A DNA stretch of 64,000 nt, taken from Sorangium cellulosum So ce56 (lineage in GTDB: Bacteria; Myxococcota_A; Polyangia; Polyangiales; Polyangiaceae). Position 1 is the first letter of the stretch; each line of letters begins with the position of its first letter. This document shows positions 28,829 to 37,768 of this stretch, piece after piece. The position numbers and the translations under genes were made by a program. Under the pieces are notes generated by a model, which saw only the letters and a program-made list of their open reading frames with translations, had not been told where the DNA came from and made no database searches. The stretch covers positions 6,455,001-6,519,000 of the forward strand of contig NC_010162.1 of the NCBI RefSeq assembly GCF_000067165.1. The letters run 5' to 3'.

Positions 28829-30559
28829 GTGAAGATCTACCGGACACGAGGGTTGATTGCGCTGTGTTTCGGGCTCTCGCTCGTGGGCGCGGGCTGCGCC
28901 GTCGCGGGCGGCGACGCCTCCCCGCTCGACGGGCCGCCGCGCGCGGCGCCGGCGGGGAGCGGCTCGTCGAGCGGGTCGGTCGTCGGGCCGGCCAGCGGCG
29001 GGTCGGCCAGCGGCGGGTCGGCCAGCGATCTGGTGGCGGCCATCGCGGACGCGGTGCAGGGCGTCTGGGGCAACGGCCTCTCCGCCGAGGCGCTCACCCG
29101 CAACGCGCTGATCGCGAACCCGCGGGCCAATCCCGTCATGGTGACCGTCCCGCTCGCGACCGCGAGCTACGCCGACGACAGCAAGCACCCGGAGCTCCGC
29201 TACCAGCTCCGCCACGAGCCCACGCGCGAGGTGATGGACTACCTCGTCGCCTGCGCCCTCGAGCAGGGCCAGAGCGTCTCGTACACCGACACGTCGACAG
29301 GCGAGGAATTCACGTTCGAGGGCAAGATCGGGATCTGCCCAATCTGGGCCGTCGACAAGGCGGGGCCGAAGTGCCAGCAGCTCGTCTCGGCGTGCATGCT
29401 CTCGCTCGTGAACGCCATGGGCCGCTCGATCACCGTCTCGCTGCGAGGCCAGGCGTTCCCCGAGCACCGGCCGGGGCTCCTCACGCCGGCGCCCTCCGTC
29501 CGCGTGGTGAGGAACACGGAGGACGGCGACACCATTGCGAGCTTCAGGCGGTGCGCGATCGATTCCGCGGGCGCGTCGCGCAACTGTGGATGGACGGCCC
29601 AGGACGTCGGCTCGTGCACCCCGGGCTCGACCGTGTTCATCGCGACCGGCGACGCGCCCCTGACCGGCTGCGCCGACGACCCGGCGAGCGCCGTCGGGCT
29701 GCCCGTCAGCGATACGGTGCTCCGCGTCTGCAGCGGTATCCGGGGTTGCGACGCCGACTCACCCGATCACATCGATCCGAGCGAGGTGCGCTGCGACGGC
29801 CGCCCCGAGCCCGCGCTCCGCTTCGTCTGCCCTCAAAGCGCCTACTTCAGCCTCATGAGCGGCCCGCGGACGAGCGGCCGCGCCGGCCTCCTGGCGCCGG
29901 GCGGAGGCGTCGCCGCGGTGCTCGAGAGGAACCGCCGCTTCAGCGTCGCGAGCCACCCGCGGCCGAGCCCCCCGCCGCCGCCCGGCGCCATCTCCATCAA
30001 CGAGGCGACGTTCCGCCCCGCGGTGTATCCGGCGGCGGAGGCCGATGTCTTCGGCTGGCGCGAGGGCGCGTTCTACGGGAACCTGTGGGGCAATGAGCCC
30101 CTCCACCCCCGGCTCCGGGTGGGGATGAACGAAGTGGACGAGAAGGGCAAATTCCACCCTGCTCCGATCGCCGGGGAGGACTCCGGGCAGGCCATCTATC
30201 AGCACGCCTTCGCCTGCACGGGTGAATACTGGACCGATCACGCCGCGTACGTGGGGGAACGCCTCTGCGCCGGCGCCGAGGGCGACGTCGACTGCGTCGC
30301 GACCTCGGTCGGCGCCTGCGACGAATCGCTCCTCGTCGCGGAGTGTCCGGCGCTCCACCAGTGCTCCGTCGACGACGGGGGGCTCGTGGAGGGCGACAGG
30401 GACTTCCAGCAGTGCAAGGGCGACGGGCGCACATGGCGCCATCCGATCACCGTGTTTCTCAACCACCCGTCGGATGTCGTCCGGGACTTCCCGTTCTCCC
30501 CGTTCGCGCCGCTGTTGCCCGGCAGCGTGCTGTCCGCCGGCGCGCAGTACTGTCCCTGA
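28829..30559 (+). CDS. Secreted lipoprotein of unknown function
   Basis: A 576-residue protein from GTG 28829, with AAGGA about 10 nt upstream. The signal peptide ends in a lipobox L-V-G-A-G-C, followed by a Gly/Ser linker. The mature part is Cys-rich (for example C-P-I-W, K-C-Q-Q-L-V-S-A-C, C-S-G-I-R-G-C), suggesting disulfides outside the cytoplasm. No domain was recognised. An unusual P-S-P-P-P-P-P-G hinge divides it near residue 385. The same frame stays open upstream through the kinase gene to 22880, but only as antisense or shadow frame. It lies 50 bp after the kinase and may be co-transcribed. Confidence 0.75.
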   Translation: MKIYRTRGLIALCFGLSLVGAGCAVAGGDASPLDGPPRAAPAGSGSSSGSVVGPASGGSASGGSASDLVAAIADAVQGVWGNGLSAEALTRNALIANPRANPVMVTVPLATASYADDSKHPELRYQLRHEPTREVMDYLVACALEQGQSVSYTDTSTGEEFTFEGKIGICPIWAVDKAGPKCQQLVSACMLSLVNAMGRSITVSLRGQAFPEHRPGLLTPAPSVRVVRNTEDGDTIASFRRCAIDSAGASRNCGWTAQDVGSCTPGSTVFIATGDAPLTGCADDPASAVGLPVSDTVLRVCSGIRGCDADSPDHIDPSEVRCDGRPEPALRFVCPQSAYFSLMSGPRTSGRAGLLAPGGGVAAVLERNRRFSVASHPRPSPPPPPGAISINEATFRPAVYPAAEADVFGWREGAFYGNLWGNEPLHPRLRVGMNEVDEKGKFHPAPIAGEDSGQAIYQHAFACTGEYWTDHAAYVGERLCAGAEGDVDCVATSVGACDESLLVAECPALHQCSVDDGGLVEGDRDFQQCKGDGRTWRHPITVFLNHPSDVVRDFPFSPFAPLLPGSVLSAGAQYCP

Positions 30560-30606
30560 CCGGCGGCCGCGCCGTCGCGCGGTCGCGCGGTCACCCAATC
30601 GCGCGC

Positions 30607-32040
30607 TCACCCGTCCCTGTAGTCGCCAGGCTCGATGCCATAACGCGCGATCCACCGGTGGATCTGCGTTCTCCCCTTCCCCATCGCCCGCGCCACGGCG
30701 CTGACGTTCCCGCGGTGCTCGCGGAAGAGGCGGATGAGCGCCTCGCGCCGCTGCTGGTCCTCCTCGGCGGGCCGCTGGCGCTCGGCGGGCTGGGCGTCGG
30801 GCTTCGAGGCCTCGGGCGGGTGGCTGCCCCGCGGCACGACGACGGGCGGCGGCAGGTGGTCGAGCTCCACCCGGCCGCCGCCGGCGAGCACGATCGCGGT
30901 CGCCAGGCACTTCTCCAGCTCGCGGACGTTGAGCCGCCACTCGCGCAGGAGGAGCGCGCGCGCCGCCTCGCAGCCGAGCGAGATCGACGCGGCCCGGTCC
31001 GGGGCGGCGCGGCGGAGCAGCGCGGCGATGAGCAGCCCGAGATCCTCCCGGCGCCTGCGCAGGGGCGGCAGCTCGAGCACGAAGCCCGAGAGGCGCGCGA
31101 AGAGATCACCCCGGAAGTCGCCGCGCTCGACCATCGCCGGGAGGTCGCGGTGCGTGGCCACGACCACGCGGAGGTCGACCTTCACGGGGCGCGTCGCGCC
31201 CACCGCGACGACCTCCGACTCCTGCAGCACGCGCAGGAACGCGGTCTGCGACGCCGCGGGCAGATCGCCGATCTCGTCGAGGAAGAGCGTGCCGCGGTCG
31301 GACGCGCGGATGAGGCCGGGCCGGTCCTCGGCGGCGCCGGAGAAAGCGCCCTTCTTGTGGCCGAACAGCTCGGACTCGATGAGGCTCTCGGGCAGCGCGC
31401 CGCAGTTGATGGCGACGAACGGGCCGGGCCGCCCCGAGAGCGCGTGGACGGCGCGCGCGACGACCTCCTTGCCGGTGCCGCTCTCGCCCTGGAGGACGAC
31501 GGGGATGGGCGCGGGCGCGACGGCCCGGAGGGCGGCGAAGCGCTCGGCCAGCTCGGGCGAGAAGGTGGCGAGGCCGAACGGCTGATCCGCCGCCTGGGCC
31601 GCATCGCTCGCCGCCTCCTCGGGCGCCGCGACCTCGCGGAACAGAAAGAACGTGTGCCCGAGCTCGATCAGGTCCCCCTCGGCGAGCGTCGCGCTCCGCC
31701 GTGGCACGCCGTTCACGAAGGTGCCGTTCGTCGAGCCGAGGTCCTCCAGGCAGAGCTGGCCGCCGTCGCGCGTGATCCGCGCGTGGCGGGACGACACCCA
31801 GCCGTCCTCGAGGCGCACGTCGAGCAGCGCCCGGTCCGCCTCGGTCCGCCGGTCGATCGAGCGCACCGGGCCTCGCCCGAACCGCACCTCGTCGACCCCG
31901 TCGAGCGCCAGCCGCGCGGGCGGATCCATGGGCCGCTGGCACTGCAAGACGAGGAAGAGGAACGGCCGCGGCTCGGCGGCGGAGCCGGCGCGCCGCCGGG
32001 TGCGGACCAGCGTCGACGGCTCGTCCCGACCCGCGCTCAT
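30607..32040 (-). CDS. FHA-domain sigma54-dependent transcriptional activator
   Basis: A 477-residue regulator. The FHA phosphopeptide-binding domain (about 35-135) has S-S-R-H-A-R-I and L-G-S-T-N-G-T-F-V-N-G. The AAA+ domain has Walker A G-E-S-G-T-G-K-E, the sigma54-contact loop G-A-F-S-G-A (normally G-A-F-T-G-A) and Walker B G-T-L-F-L-D-E-I-G-D-L-P. A Fis-type helix-turn-helix ends the protein (G-N-V-S-A-V-A-R-A-M-G-K-G-R-T-Q). FHA input implies control by a Ser/Thr kinase; the two kinases nearby are candidates (inference). ATG 32040 follows a GAGG-like site. Confidence 0.92.
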   Translation of the reverse strand: MSAGRDEPSTLVRTRRRAGSAAEPRPFLFLVLQCQRPMDPPARLALDGVDEVRFGRGPVRSIDRRTEADRALLDVRLEDGWVSSRHARITRDGGQLCLEDLGSTNGTFVNGVPRRSATLAEGDLIELGHTFFLFREVAAPEEAASDAAQAADQPFGLATFSPELAERFAALRAVAPAPIPVVLQGESGTGKEVVARAVHALSGRPGPFVAINCGALPESLIESELFGHKKGAFSGAAEDRPGLIRASDRGTLFLDEIGDLPAASQTAFLRVLQESEVVAVGATRPVKVDLRVVVATHRDLPAMVERGDFRGDLFARLSGFVLELPPLRRRREDLGLLIAALLRRAAPDRAASISLGCEAARALLLREWRLNVRELEKCLATAIVLAGGGRVELDHLPPPVVVPRGSHPPEASKPDAQPAERQRPAEEDQQRREALIRLFREHRGNVSAVARAMGKGRTQIHRWIARYGIEPGDYRDG

Positions 32041-32302
32041 CCTGCCCCTCTCCGCCCCCGGGAGGCCGAGCACGGAGGAGGCGCCAGGGAATCGACCCGA
32101 GGCTGCATGCCGCAGGCCCACGATCTATCACGCCCCGCCAGCCAGTGGAGCAAGCTCAGGCGCGCGAGGTGGTCCCGGCGCCGGACGACAGGCGCCCGCC
32201 GCGCAGTGGTCCCCGCGAGGGTGCGCCCAGGCGAGACCGACCCGAGGGCGGCCGACCTCGCCTGGGCGGCTCGCCGCGCGGGAAGGCGCGGCGGGCCGCC
32301 GC

Positions 32303-33097
32303 CTACTGATCGCCGTGGACCGAGAGATGATAGGTGTTGCCAGGGTCCACCTGCGAGATGACGACCGTGTACGTATCGTTGTTTTCTGTCTCGTACGAGA
32401 ACACGCCCCCCGTCGACGTGACGGTCCGGAGGAAGACCAGGACATCGTTGCCCCACATGTTCCTGTAGTACACCGCCATCTGGATGGTGCCCGAGGTGGA
32501 GTCCGCGTGGGCGTGATACCACTTGGTGCCGTTGACCGTGACCGTGCGGTTCACGGTGCTGTCGGTCCAGCAATAATCGAAGTCGACGCTGCTCGGGCTG
32601 CAATAACGCGCCACGAAATCGCTCGCCGTCAGGGCTTGCGCGGCGGTCCCGAGCTCCTCTCCGGCGCTCGGTCGCGGCGCCTGCGCCGGCTGCGCCTCCT
32701 CGATCACGTCCACGCCGGGCGCGATCGCGGCGCTGCGCGCGCCGCCCGCGAGCCGCGCCGCGTCCATGCGCTCCTGCGCCGCGATCAGCGCCGGCGGCGC
32801 GGCCTGTCGCGAGAGCGCCTCGTAGAGCGCGACGGGGGGCAGCCGCTCCATCGACTCGGCGATCTTGCCGGTGGTGAAGGCCAGGACGCGGCCCTCCTCC
32901 GGCTCGTAGAAATGAACCTCGGCGCCGTTCGAGAGCTGCAGGCTCGTGATCGGGGCGAGCCCTTCCTCGACCGCCTCGTCCGCCGGTTCCTGCCCCGCGG
33001 CGCAGCCGCCGAGGGCGCAGAGCCCCAGCGCGAGGGCCGCGGTGCGGCGGGCGGTGCGAGCCATCGAGACAACACGGAGCATCGAATTCAAGGTCAT
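32303..33097 (-). CDS. Secreted lipoprotein, hypothetical
   Basis: A 264-residue protein. ATG 33097 is preferred over 33103 because GAGGAG then lies at proper spacing. A signal peptide ends in lipobox L-G-G-C. The C-terminal part (R-Y-C-S-P-S-S ... Y-H-A-H-A-D-S-T-S-G) looks like a small beta-rich domain with a Cys pair and a possible pre-peptidase-type fold; it ends H-L-S-V-H-G-D-Q. Function unknown. Upstream lies a TGCCACAC/GTGTGGCA inverted repeat (33417-33438). Confidence 0.75.
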   Translation of the reverse strand: MTLNSMLRVVSMARTARRTAALALGLCALGGCAAGQEPADEAVEEGLAPITSLQLSNGAEVHFYEPEEGRVLAFTTGKIAESMERLPPVALYEALSRQAAPPALIAAQERMDAARLAGGARSAAIAPGVDVIEEAQPAQAPRPSAGEELGTAAQALTASDFVARYCSPSSVDFDYCWTDSTVNRTVTVNGTKWYHAHADSTSGTIQMAVYYRNMWGNDVLVFLRTVTSTGGVFSYETENNDTYTVVISQVDPGNTYHLSVHGDQ

Positions 33098-33564
33098 TGT
33101 CATTCTCCTCGGTCCTACGTGGGTTGAACGCGGGCTCCCGCCCGCGCGGCGGCCGTCGCGCGAACCACCCGCGATCACGACGGATGCGGCGCGCCCGCGG
33201 GCTACCCCGCGGGCTCGTCGGCTCGTCAGCGCGTCAGCGCGTCGCGGCGGCCTTCACCGCAGCACATGGCAAGAGCGGGGCCAGCAGCGATGACGAGCCG
33301 AGATATCGCGCGACACGCGGCCGTGTCCGATGAATCTCACGCTCTGTCCCCTGCCGCCCGGAGGACACCCCCTCCCCCGGGAGCGCCGGCGCGCACACGC
33401 GCGGCGGCCGGGTGCCTGCCACACTGACCGGTGTGGCACGTGTCAGGTGTGACAGGGGTGATACGGCGCAGCCGCATGCCGCCCTTGGCAGGCAGGGAGC
33501 GAGGAAGATCCAATGTAGGAGAAGGAAGTCCAATGTGGAGGAGCGAAAAGGGAAGTCCAAACCC

Positions 33565-33671
33565 TTCGGAGACGTCAAGTCCCAACTGCGGAAGCTGCCC
33601 TGGGTCGAGCGTCCCTGAAAAAGCGACACCATATCAGCAACTTACCCAGGAATCGAAGGCGCCGCCTTCCC
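33565..33671 (+). repeat. Diverged direct repeat, copy A, upstream of xylanase
   Basis: Shares TCAAG-CCCA-CTGCGG-AGCTGCCCT and later GCGAC-CCA-ATCA-CA-CTTA and TCGAAGG-GCCGC with copy B at 33936-34065. Copy B has about 23 extra bases in the middle. Confidence 0.75.
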
Positions 33672-33688
33672 TCGACTGCCTTCCATGA

Positions 33689-33717
33689 TTGACATCGGAG
33701 ATGTGAGCGTTCACATT
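33689..33717 (+). promoter_or_regulatory. Regulon promoter/operator site 1 (toward GH10 xylanase)
   Basis: TTGACA, 17-bp spacer, CACATT. The inverted repeat ATGTGA-GCGT-TCACAT at 33701-33716 overlaps the spacer and -10. It points at the xylanase gene starting at 34107. Confidence 0.7.
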
Positions 33718-33733
33718 GGCGCTCGTCGGTATT

Positions 33734-33781
33734 CTTTTGCTTCGCTTCGGAAGGGCGCTCATGCGCACGGAGATCTTCGTC
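33734..33781 (+). repeat. Conserved 48-nt leader block, copy 1
   Basis: Begins CTTTTGCTTCG and ends GAGATCTTCGTC with fixed spacing. It lies 16 nt after the -10 of site 1. It matches without gaps blocks at 42100-42147 and 52236-52283 (minus strand). Confidence 0.75.
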
Positions 33782-33935
33782 AGCCGCTCGATCTCGGCAT
33801 CGGCTCAGCTCGCCAGGTCGACACGGACGCGAGCAACGGTGAGCCCGCGAACGTTCCGGTCGCGCCTCAGCAGCGGTGGGCGCGAGGTCTCCACGGCGAT
33901 CCGCGCGCCCGCGGCGCTGCACCGGGTCGCTCGCC

Positions 33936-34065
33936 TTCGGAAGCATCAAGCCCCAGCTGCGGGAGCTGCCCTATGTTGACACAACATCTTTCCATGTGAC
34001 CCGGCTCCACGGAAGCGCGACGCCACATCAACAGCTTATTTACGCGTCGAAGGGGCCGCTCTCAC
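33936..34065 (+). repeat. Diverged direct repeat, copy B, upstream of xylanase
   Basis: Partner of 33565-33671. The site 1 promoter lies between the two copies. One frame gives K-P-Q-L-R-E-L-P-Y-V, matching K-S-Q-L-R-K-L-P-W-V in copy A, so the repeat may be old coding sequence. Confidence 0.7.
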
Positions 34066-34106
34066 GCACCGTCCACGACATTTACGCTTAAGTACAGGAG
34101 AACCTT

Positions 34107-35621
34107 ATGAGAATGCGATTTGAACGATGGGCCCTGCTGACGACGATCGCGCTCAGCGCGTGCATCTCGGCCGAGCAGCTCGATGAAGACGGCTACGAGT
34201 TCGAAGAGCTGGCCGAGGGCGTCACCATCGACACCGCGGCGACCTACACGATCGTCGGCGTCCAGAGTGGGAAATGCGTCGAGGTGGCCGGAGGCAGCAC
34301 CGCCGACGCAGCCGCCTTGCAGATCGCCAGCTGCAACGGCTCGACGCGGCAACAGTTCCGCATGGAATCGGCGGGCGGCGGCTACTATCGCATCCGCAAC
34401 GTCAACAGCAACCGTTGCATGGACGTCGCGGGCGCCTCCACCAGCGACGGCGCCCGCATCCAGCAGTACTCCTGCTGGAGCGGGGAGAACCAGCAGTGGT
34501 CCTTCACGGACGTCGCCAGCGGCGTCGTCCGCCTCACCGCACGCAACAGCGGCAAGTCCCTGGACGTCTACGGCCGCGGCACCGCGGACGGCACTGCCGT
34601 GATTCAATGGACATCGAACGGCGGGACCAACCAGCAATTCCGGATCACCCCCGTGAGCTCGGGCACCGGCGGCACAGGCTCCGGCGGCACCGGCGGCAGC
34701 GGCGGCACGGGCGGCACCGGCGGCACGGGCGGCACCGGCGGCAGCGGGGGCGGCGGTACCGGCGGCAAGTTCGTCGGCAACATCACGACCGGCGGGCAGG
34801 TGCGATCGGATCTGTCCCGGTACTGGAACCAGATCAGCCCAGAGAACGAGGGCAAGTGGGGCTCCGTCGAACCCACGCGGGACGTCATGAACTGGGCCGG
34901 CATGGATCGAGTCCGGGATTACGCTCGCCAGAAGGGCATTCCCTACAAGGGCCACACCCTGATCTGGGGTGCCCAGCAGCCGGGCTGGATCGCCAATCTG
35001 TCGCAGAGCGAGCAACGCGCAGAGGTAGAAGAGTGGATCCAGGCGTTCTGCCAGCGCTACCCGGACGTCGCCGTCATCGACGTCGTGAACGAGCCGCCCC
35101 CGCACACCACCCCGTCGTACATGAACGCCCTCGGCGGCGCGGGATCGAGCGGCTACGACTGGATCGTGCAAGCGTTCAAGTGGGCGCGGCAGTACTGCCC
35201 GAACGCCAAGCTGCTGCTCAACGACTACAACAACATCGAGTACAGCGCTGACAATCAGAACACGCTCAATATCGTCAATCGGATCCGCGCGGCGGGGGCT
35301 CCCATCGACGGCATCGGAGCCCAAGCTCACGACGCGTACAAGCTCAACACCAGCACCGTCAAGGGCTTCCTCGACCGGCTCGCCGGCACCGGCCTGCCGG
35401 TCTACATCACCGAGTACGATATCAACCTGGCGAACGACACGCAGCAGCTCAACGTGATGCAGAGCCAGTTCCCCATGTTCTACGAGCATCCGAGCGTGAA
35501 GGGCATCACGCTGTGGGGGTACATCAGCGGCCAGACGTGGGTGGCGAACTCAGGACTCATGAGCAGCAGCGGCCAGATGCGGCCCGCCATGTCCTGGCTG
35601 ATGAGCTACCTGGGGCGCTGA
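34107..35621 (+). CDS. GH10 endo-beta-1,4-xylanase with N-terminal CBM13
   Basis: A 504-residue secreted lipoprotein-like enzyme (L-S-A-C near residue 20). A ricin-type CBM13 domain (about 45-190) has repeated G-K-C-V-E-V, N-R-C-M-D-V and Q-Q-W/F motifs. A Gly-Gly-Thr linker of about 35 residues leads to the GH10 barrel (about 225-504). The acid/base Glu is in D-V-V-N-E-P-P-P-H and the nucleophile Glu in Y-I-T-E-Y-D-I. It cuts xylan internally. AGGAGA lies 6 nt before the ATG. It is driven by promoter site 1. The CBM13-linker DNA is almost identical to that of the next gene. Confidence 0.95.
   Translation: MRMRFERWALLTTIALSACISAEQLDEDGYEFEELAEGVTIDTAATYTIVGVQSGKCVEVAGGSTADAAALQIASCNGSTRQQFRMESAGGGYYRIRNVNSNRCMDVAGASTSDGARIQQYSCWSGENQQWSFTDVASGVVRLTARNSGKSLDVYGRGTADGTAVIQWTSNGGTNQQFRITPVSSGTGGTGSGGTGGSGGTGGTGGTGGTGGSGGGGTGGKFVGNITTGGQVRSDLSRYWNQISPENEGKWGSVEPTRDVMNWAGMDRVRDYARQKGIPYKGHTLIWGAQQPGWIANLSQSEQRAEVEEWIQAFCQRYPDVAVIDVVNEPPPHTTPSYMNALGGAGSSGYDWIVQAFKWARQYCPNAKLLLNDYNNIEYSADNQNTLNIVNRIRAAGAPIDGIGAQAHDAYKLNTSTVKGFLDRLAGTGLPVYITEYDINLANDTQQLNVMQSQFPMFYEHPSVKGITLWGYISGQTWVANSGLMSSSGQMRPAMSWLMSYLGR
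34221..34748 (+). repeat. CBM13-linker DNA block, copy 1
   Basis: Differs from 35923-36470 at only a handful of bases over more than 450 bp, while flanking catalytic domains are unrelated. This points to recent module exchange or gene conversion. Confidence 0.9.
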
Positions 35622-35806
35622 CGCCGGACGCGCCGACGCGCGTTTCACGGACATCCACGCGCCCGGAGATCGCTGCGCAGGCTCGTCGGCTCGGTCGCAG
35701 ATCGACGGAGTCTACCCGCAAGGCCAGCGCTCGCGCGGCCGATCCCGGGCGCCTTCCCATGTGCCTTGCTTCCCGCTTCGCCTACCTTTGAACAGAGGGG
35801 ATGATG

Positions 35807-37426
35807 ATGAGAATCCGATTCAGACGATGGTCGCTGCTCACGACGATCGCGGCCACGGCCGCGTGCGTCTCCGCCGAGCAGCTCGATGAAGACGGCCACG
35901 AGTTCGACGAGCTCGCCGAGAGCGTCACCATCGACACCGCGGCGACCTACACGATCGTCGGCGTCCAGAGTGGGAAATGCGTCGAGGTGGCCGGTGGCAG
36001 CACCGCGGACGCAGCCGCCTTGCAGATCGCCAGCTGCAACGGCTCGACGCGGCAACAGTTCCGCATGGAATCGGCGGGCGGCGGCTACTATCGCATCCGC
36101 AACGTCAACAGCAACCGTTGCATGGACGTCGCGGGCGCCTCCACCAGCGACGGCGCCCGCATCCAGCAGTACTCCTGCTGGAGCGGGGAAAACCAGCAGT
36201 GGTCCTTCACGGACGTCGCCAGCGGCGTCGTCCGCCTCACCGCACGCAACAGCGGCAAGTCCCTGGACGTCTACGGCCGCGGCACCGCGGACGGCACCGC
36301 CGTGATTCAATGGGCATCGAACGGCGGGACCAACCAGCAATTCCGGATCACCCCCGTGAGCTCGGGCACCGGCGGCACAGGCTCTGGCGGCACCGGCGGC
36401 AGCGGCGGCACGGGGGGCACCGGCGGCACCGGCGGCACCGGCGGCAGCGGTGGCAGCGGCGGCAGCGGGGGCGGCGAAGGTTGCGGCTTGCCCACCACCT
36501 TCCGCTGGCAGTCGAGCAGCGCGCTGGTGAGCCCGAAGTCCGACGCGACTCACAACATCGTGTCCATCAAGGATCCGACGGTCTCCTTCTTCAACGATCG
36601 ATGGCACATCTACGCCACCACGGCGAACACCGCCGGGAACTGGCAGATGACGTACCTGAACTTCACCGACTGGTCCCAGGCCGCGTCCGCATCCCATTAC
36701 TACATGGATCGCACGCCTGGCTTCAGCGGCTATCGGTGCGCGCCGCAGATGTTCTTCTTCAGGCCTCAGAACAAGTGGTACCTCATCTATCAATCGCAGC
36801 CGCCGCAGTTCTCCACGACCAGCGACCCGAGCCGCCCGGACACCTGGACCAGGCCCCAGAACTTCTTCGCGTCCACGCCCGCCGGCATGCCCAGCCTGCC
36901 CATCGATTACTGGGTGATCTGCGACAGCGCCAACTGTTACCTCTTCTTCACCGGCGACGACGGCCGGATGTACCGCAGCCAGACCACGCTGCAGAACTTC
37001 CCGAACGGATTCGGTCCGGTCTCGATCGCCCTTCAGGACTCGAACCGCAACAACCTGTTCGAGGGGAGCTCCACGTACAAGATCAAAGGCATGAACAAGT
37101 ACTTGACGCTGATCGAGGCCATCGGCCCGACGGGCGCCAGGTTCTATCGCTCCTTCACCGCGGATCGCCTCGACGGCGCGTGGACCCCGCTCGCGCATAC
37201 CTGGAACGCGCCGTTCGCAGGTCAAAACAACGTCACCTACGCGCCGGGCGTGGCTGACTGGAGCGACGACGTCAGCCATGGCGAGCTGGTGCGCGATGGC
37301 AACGACGAAACCGCGACGATCGACACCTGCAATCTGCAGTTCCTGTACCAAGGACGCAACCCGAGCTCGGGCGGCGAATACTCGCAGCTCCCGTACCGCC
37401 TCGGCCTGTTGAAGGCGGTTCGCTAG
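35807..37426 (+). CDS. GH62 alpha-L-arabinofuranosidase with N-terminal CBM13
   Basis: A 539-residue secreted enzyme that removes arabinose side chains from arabinoxylan. The signal region ends in A-T-A-A-C; CBM13 spans about 45-190; a Gly/Thr/Ser linker follows; GH62 spans about 225-535. GH62 marks: I-K-D-P-T-V (base Asp), R-W-H-I-Y-A-T-T, A-P-Q-M-F-F-F, V-I-C-D-S-A-N-C-Y-L-F-F and L-F-E-G-S-S-T-Y-K-I (acid Glu). Of three tandem ATGs, the third (35807) has the best spacing to GAGGGG. It lies 185 bp after the xylanase and is likely in its operon. A large hairpin begins at its stop codon. Confidence 0.93.
   Translation: MRIRFRRWSLLTTIAATAACVSAEQLDEDGHEFDELAESVTIDTAATYTIVGVQSGKCVEVAGGSTADAAALQIASCNGSTRQQFRMESAGGGYYRIRNVNSNRCMDVAGASTSDGARIQQYSCWSGENQQWSFTDVASGVVRLTARNSGKSLDVYGRGTADGTAVIQWASNGGTNQQFRITPVSSGTGGTGSGGTGGSGGTGGTGGTGGTGGSGGSGGSGGGEGCGLPTTFRWQSSSALVSPKSDATHNIVSIKDPTVSFFNDRWHIYATTANTAGNWQMTYLNFTDWSQAASASHYYMDRTPGFSGYRCAPQMFFFRPQNKWYLIYQSQPPQFSTTSDPSRPDTWTRPQNFFASTPAGMPSLPIDYWVICDSANCYLFFTGDDGRMYRSQTTLQNFPNGFGPVSIALQDSNRNNLFEGSSTYKIKGMNKYLTLIEAIGPTGARFYRSFTADRLDGAWTPLAHTWNAPFAGQNNVTYAPGVADWSDDVSHGELVRDGNDETATIDTCNLQFLYQGRNPSSGGEYSQLPYRLGLLKAVR
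35923..36470 (+). repeat. CBM13-linker DNA block, copy 2
   Basis: Near-identical partner of 34221-34748, including the Gly-Gly-Thr linker repeats, which vary slightly in number. Confidence 0.9.
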
Positions 37427-37551
37427 AGCGGCGGTCACCCGCTTCGGATACGGGCCCACCTCGACGTTTTCGGTGCTCAGCGCACTGGAGTGCGCTTGCG
37501 CGCCGAAAACGCCGAGGTGGGCCCGTCTCCTGTGCGGGAGACCGCCGCTCT
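37425..37551. terminator. Large nested inverted repeat, likely bidirectional terminator
   Basis: The outer arms AGAGCGGCGGTC (37425-37436) and GACCGCCGCTCT (37540-37551) pair perfectly. Inner arms near 37451-37473 and 37501-37525 (GGGCCCACCTCG / CGAGGTGGGCCC, then CGTTTTCGG / CCGAAAACG) pair nearly perfectly. A third small hairpin CGCACT-GG-AGTGCG forms the tip. It starts at the GH62 stop codon. It has no U-run, so a terminator role is inferred. Confidence 0.65.
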
Positions 37552-37768
37552 GCTCGGTGCAGAGGAAGTGAAGCCCTCGCTGCTGCTCGCGTCTCGTACA
37601 GCCGCGCTGTAGCCGAGAGAACTTTTCCTTATGCGCTCCACCACATCCGGAGAACGCAACGCCAAATCAACTACTTTTTCAGCCATTGAAATCGCCGCCT
37701 TCACCCCACAGCCACAGCCCGCGGGGCGCCCCTCGCTGGGATCCTTCGCGCGTGTTAAGATAGCCCGC

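Larger units (their letters stand above)
33098..34106. other. One-kb regulatory region upstream of the xylanase
   Basis: No gene. It contains inverted repeats at 33417-33438 and 33441-33454, a diverged direct repeat (33565-33671 and 33936-34065), the regulon promoter at 33689-33717 and the conserved leader block 33734-33781. The leader to the xylanase start would be about 380 nt. Confidence 0.6.

Noticed and set aside
33410..33440. Sigma54 promoter (TGGCAC and TGGCAG words)
   Set aside because: The -12 element lacks TTGC; only GG-N10-GC spacing on the minus strand fits, which is common in GC-rich DNA.
33714..33979. Leader-peptide gene in the conserved 48-nt block
   Set aside because: The peptide pattern L-L-L-R is conserved but start codons are not shared, and copy 2 has a different upstream frame.
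37631..37768. Longer start for the lipoprotein at 37769
   Set aside because: The extra 46 residues precede a clear signal peptide and would bury it.
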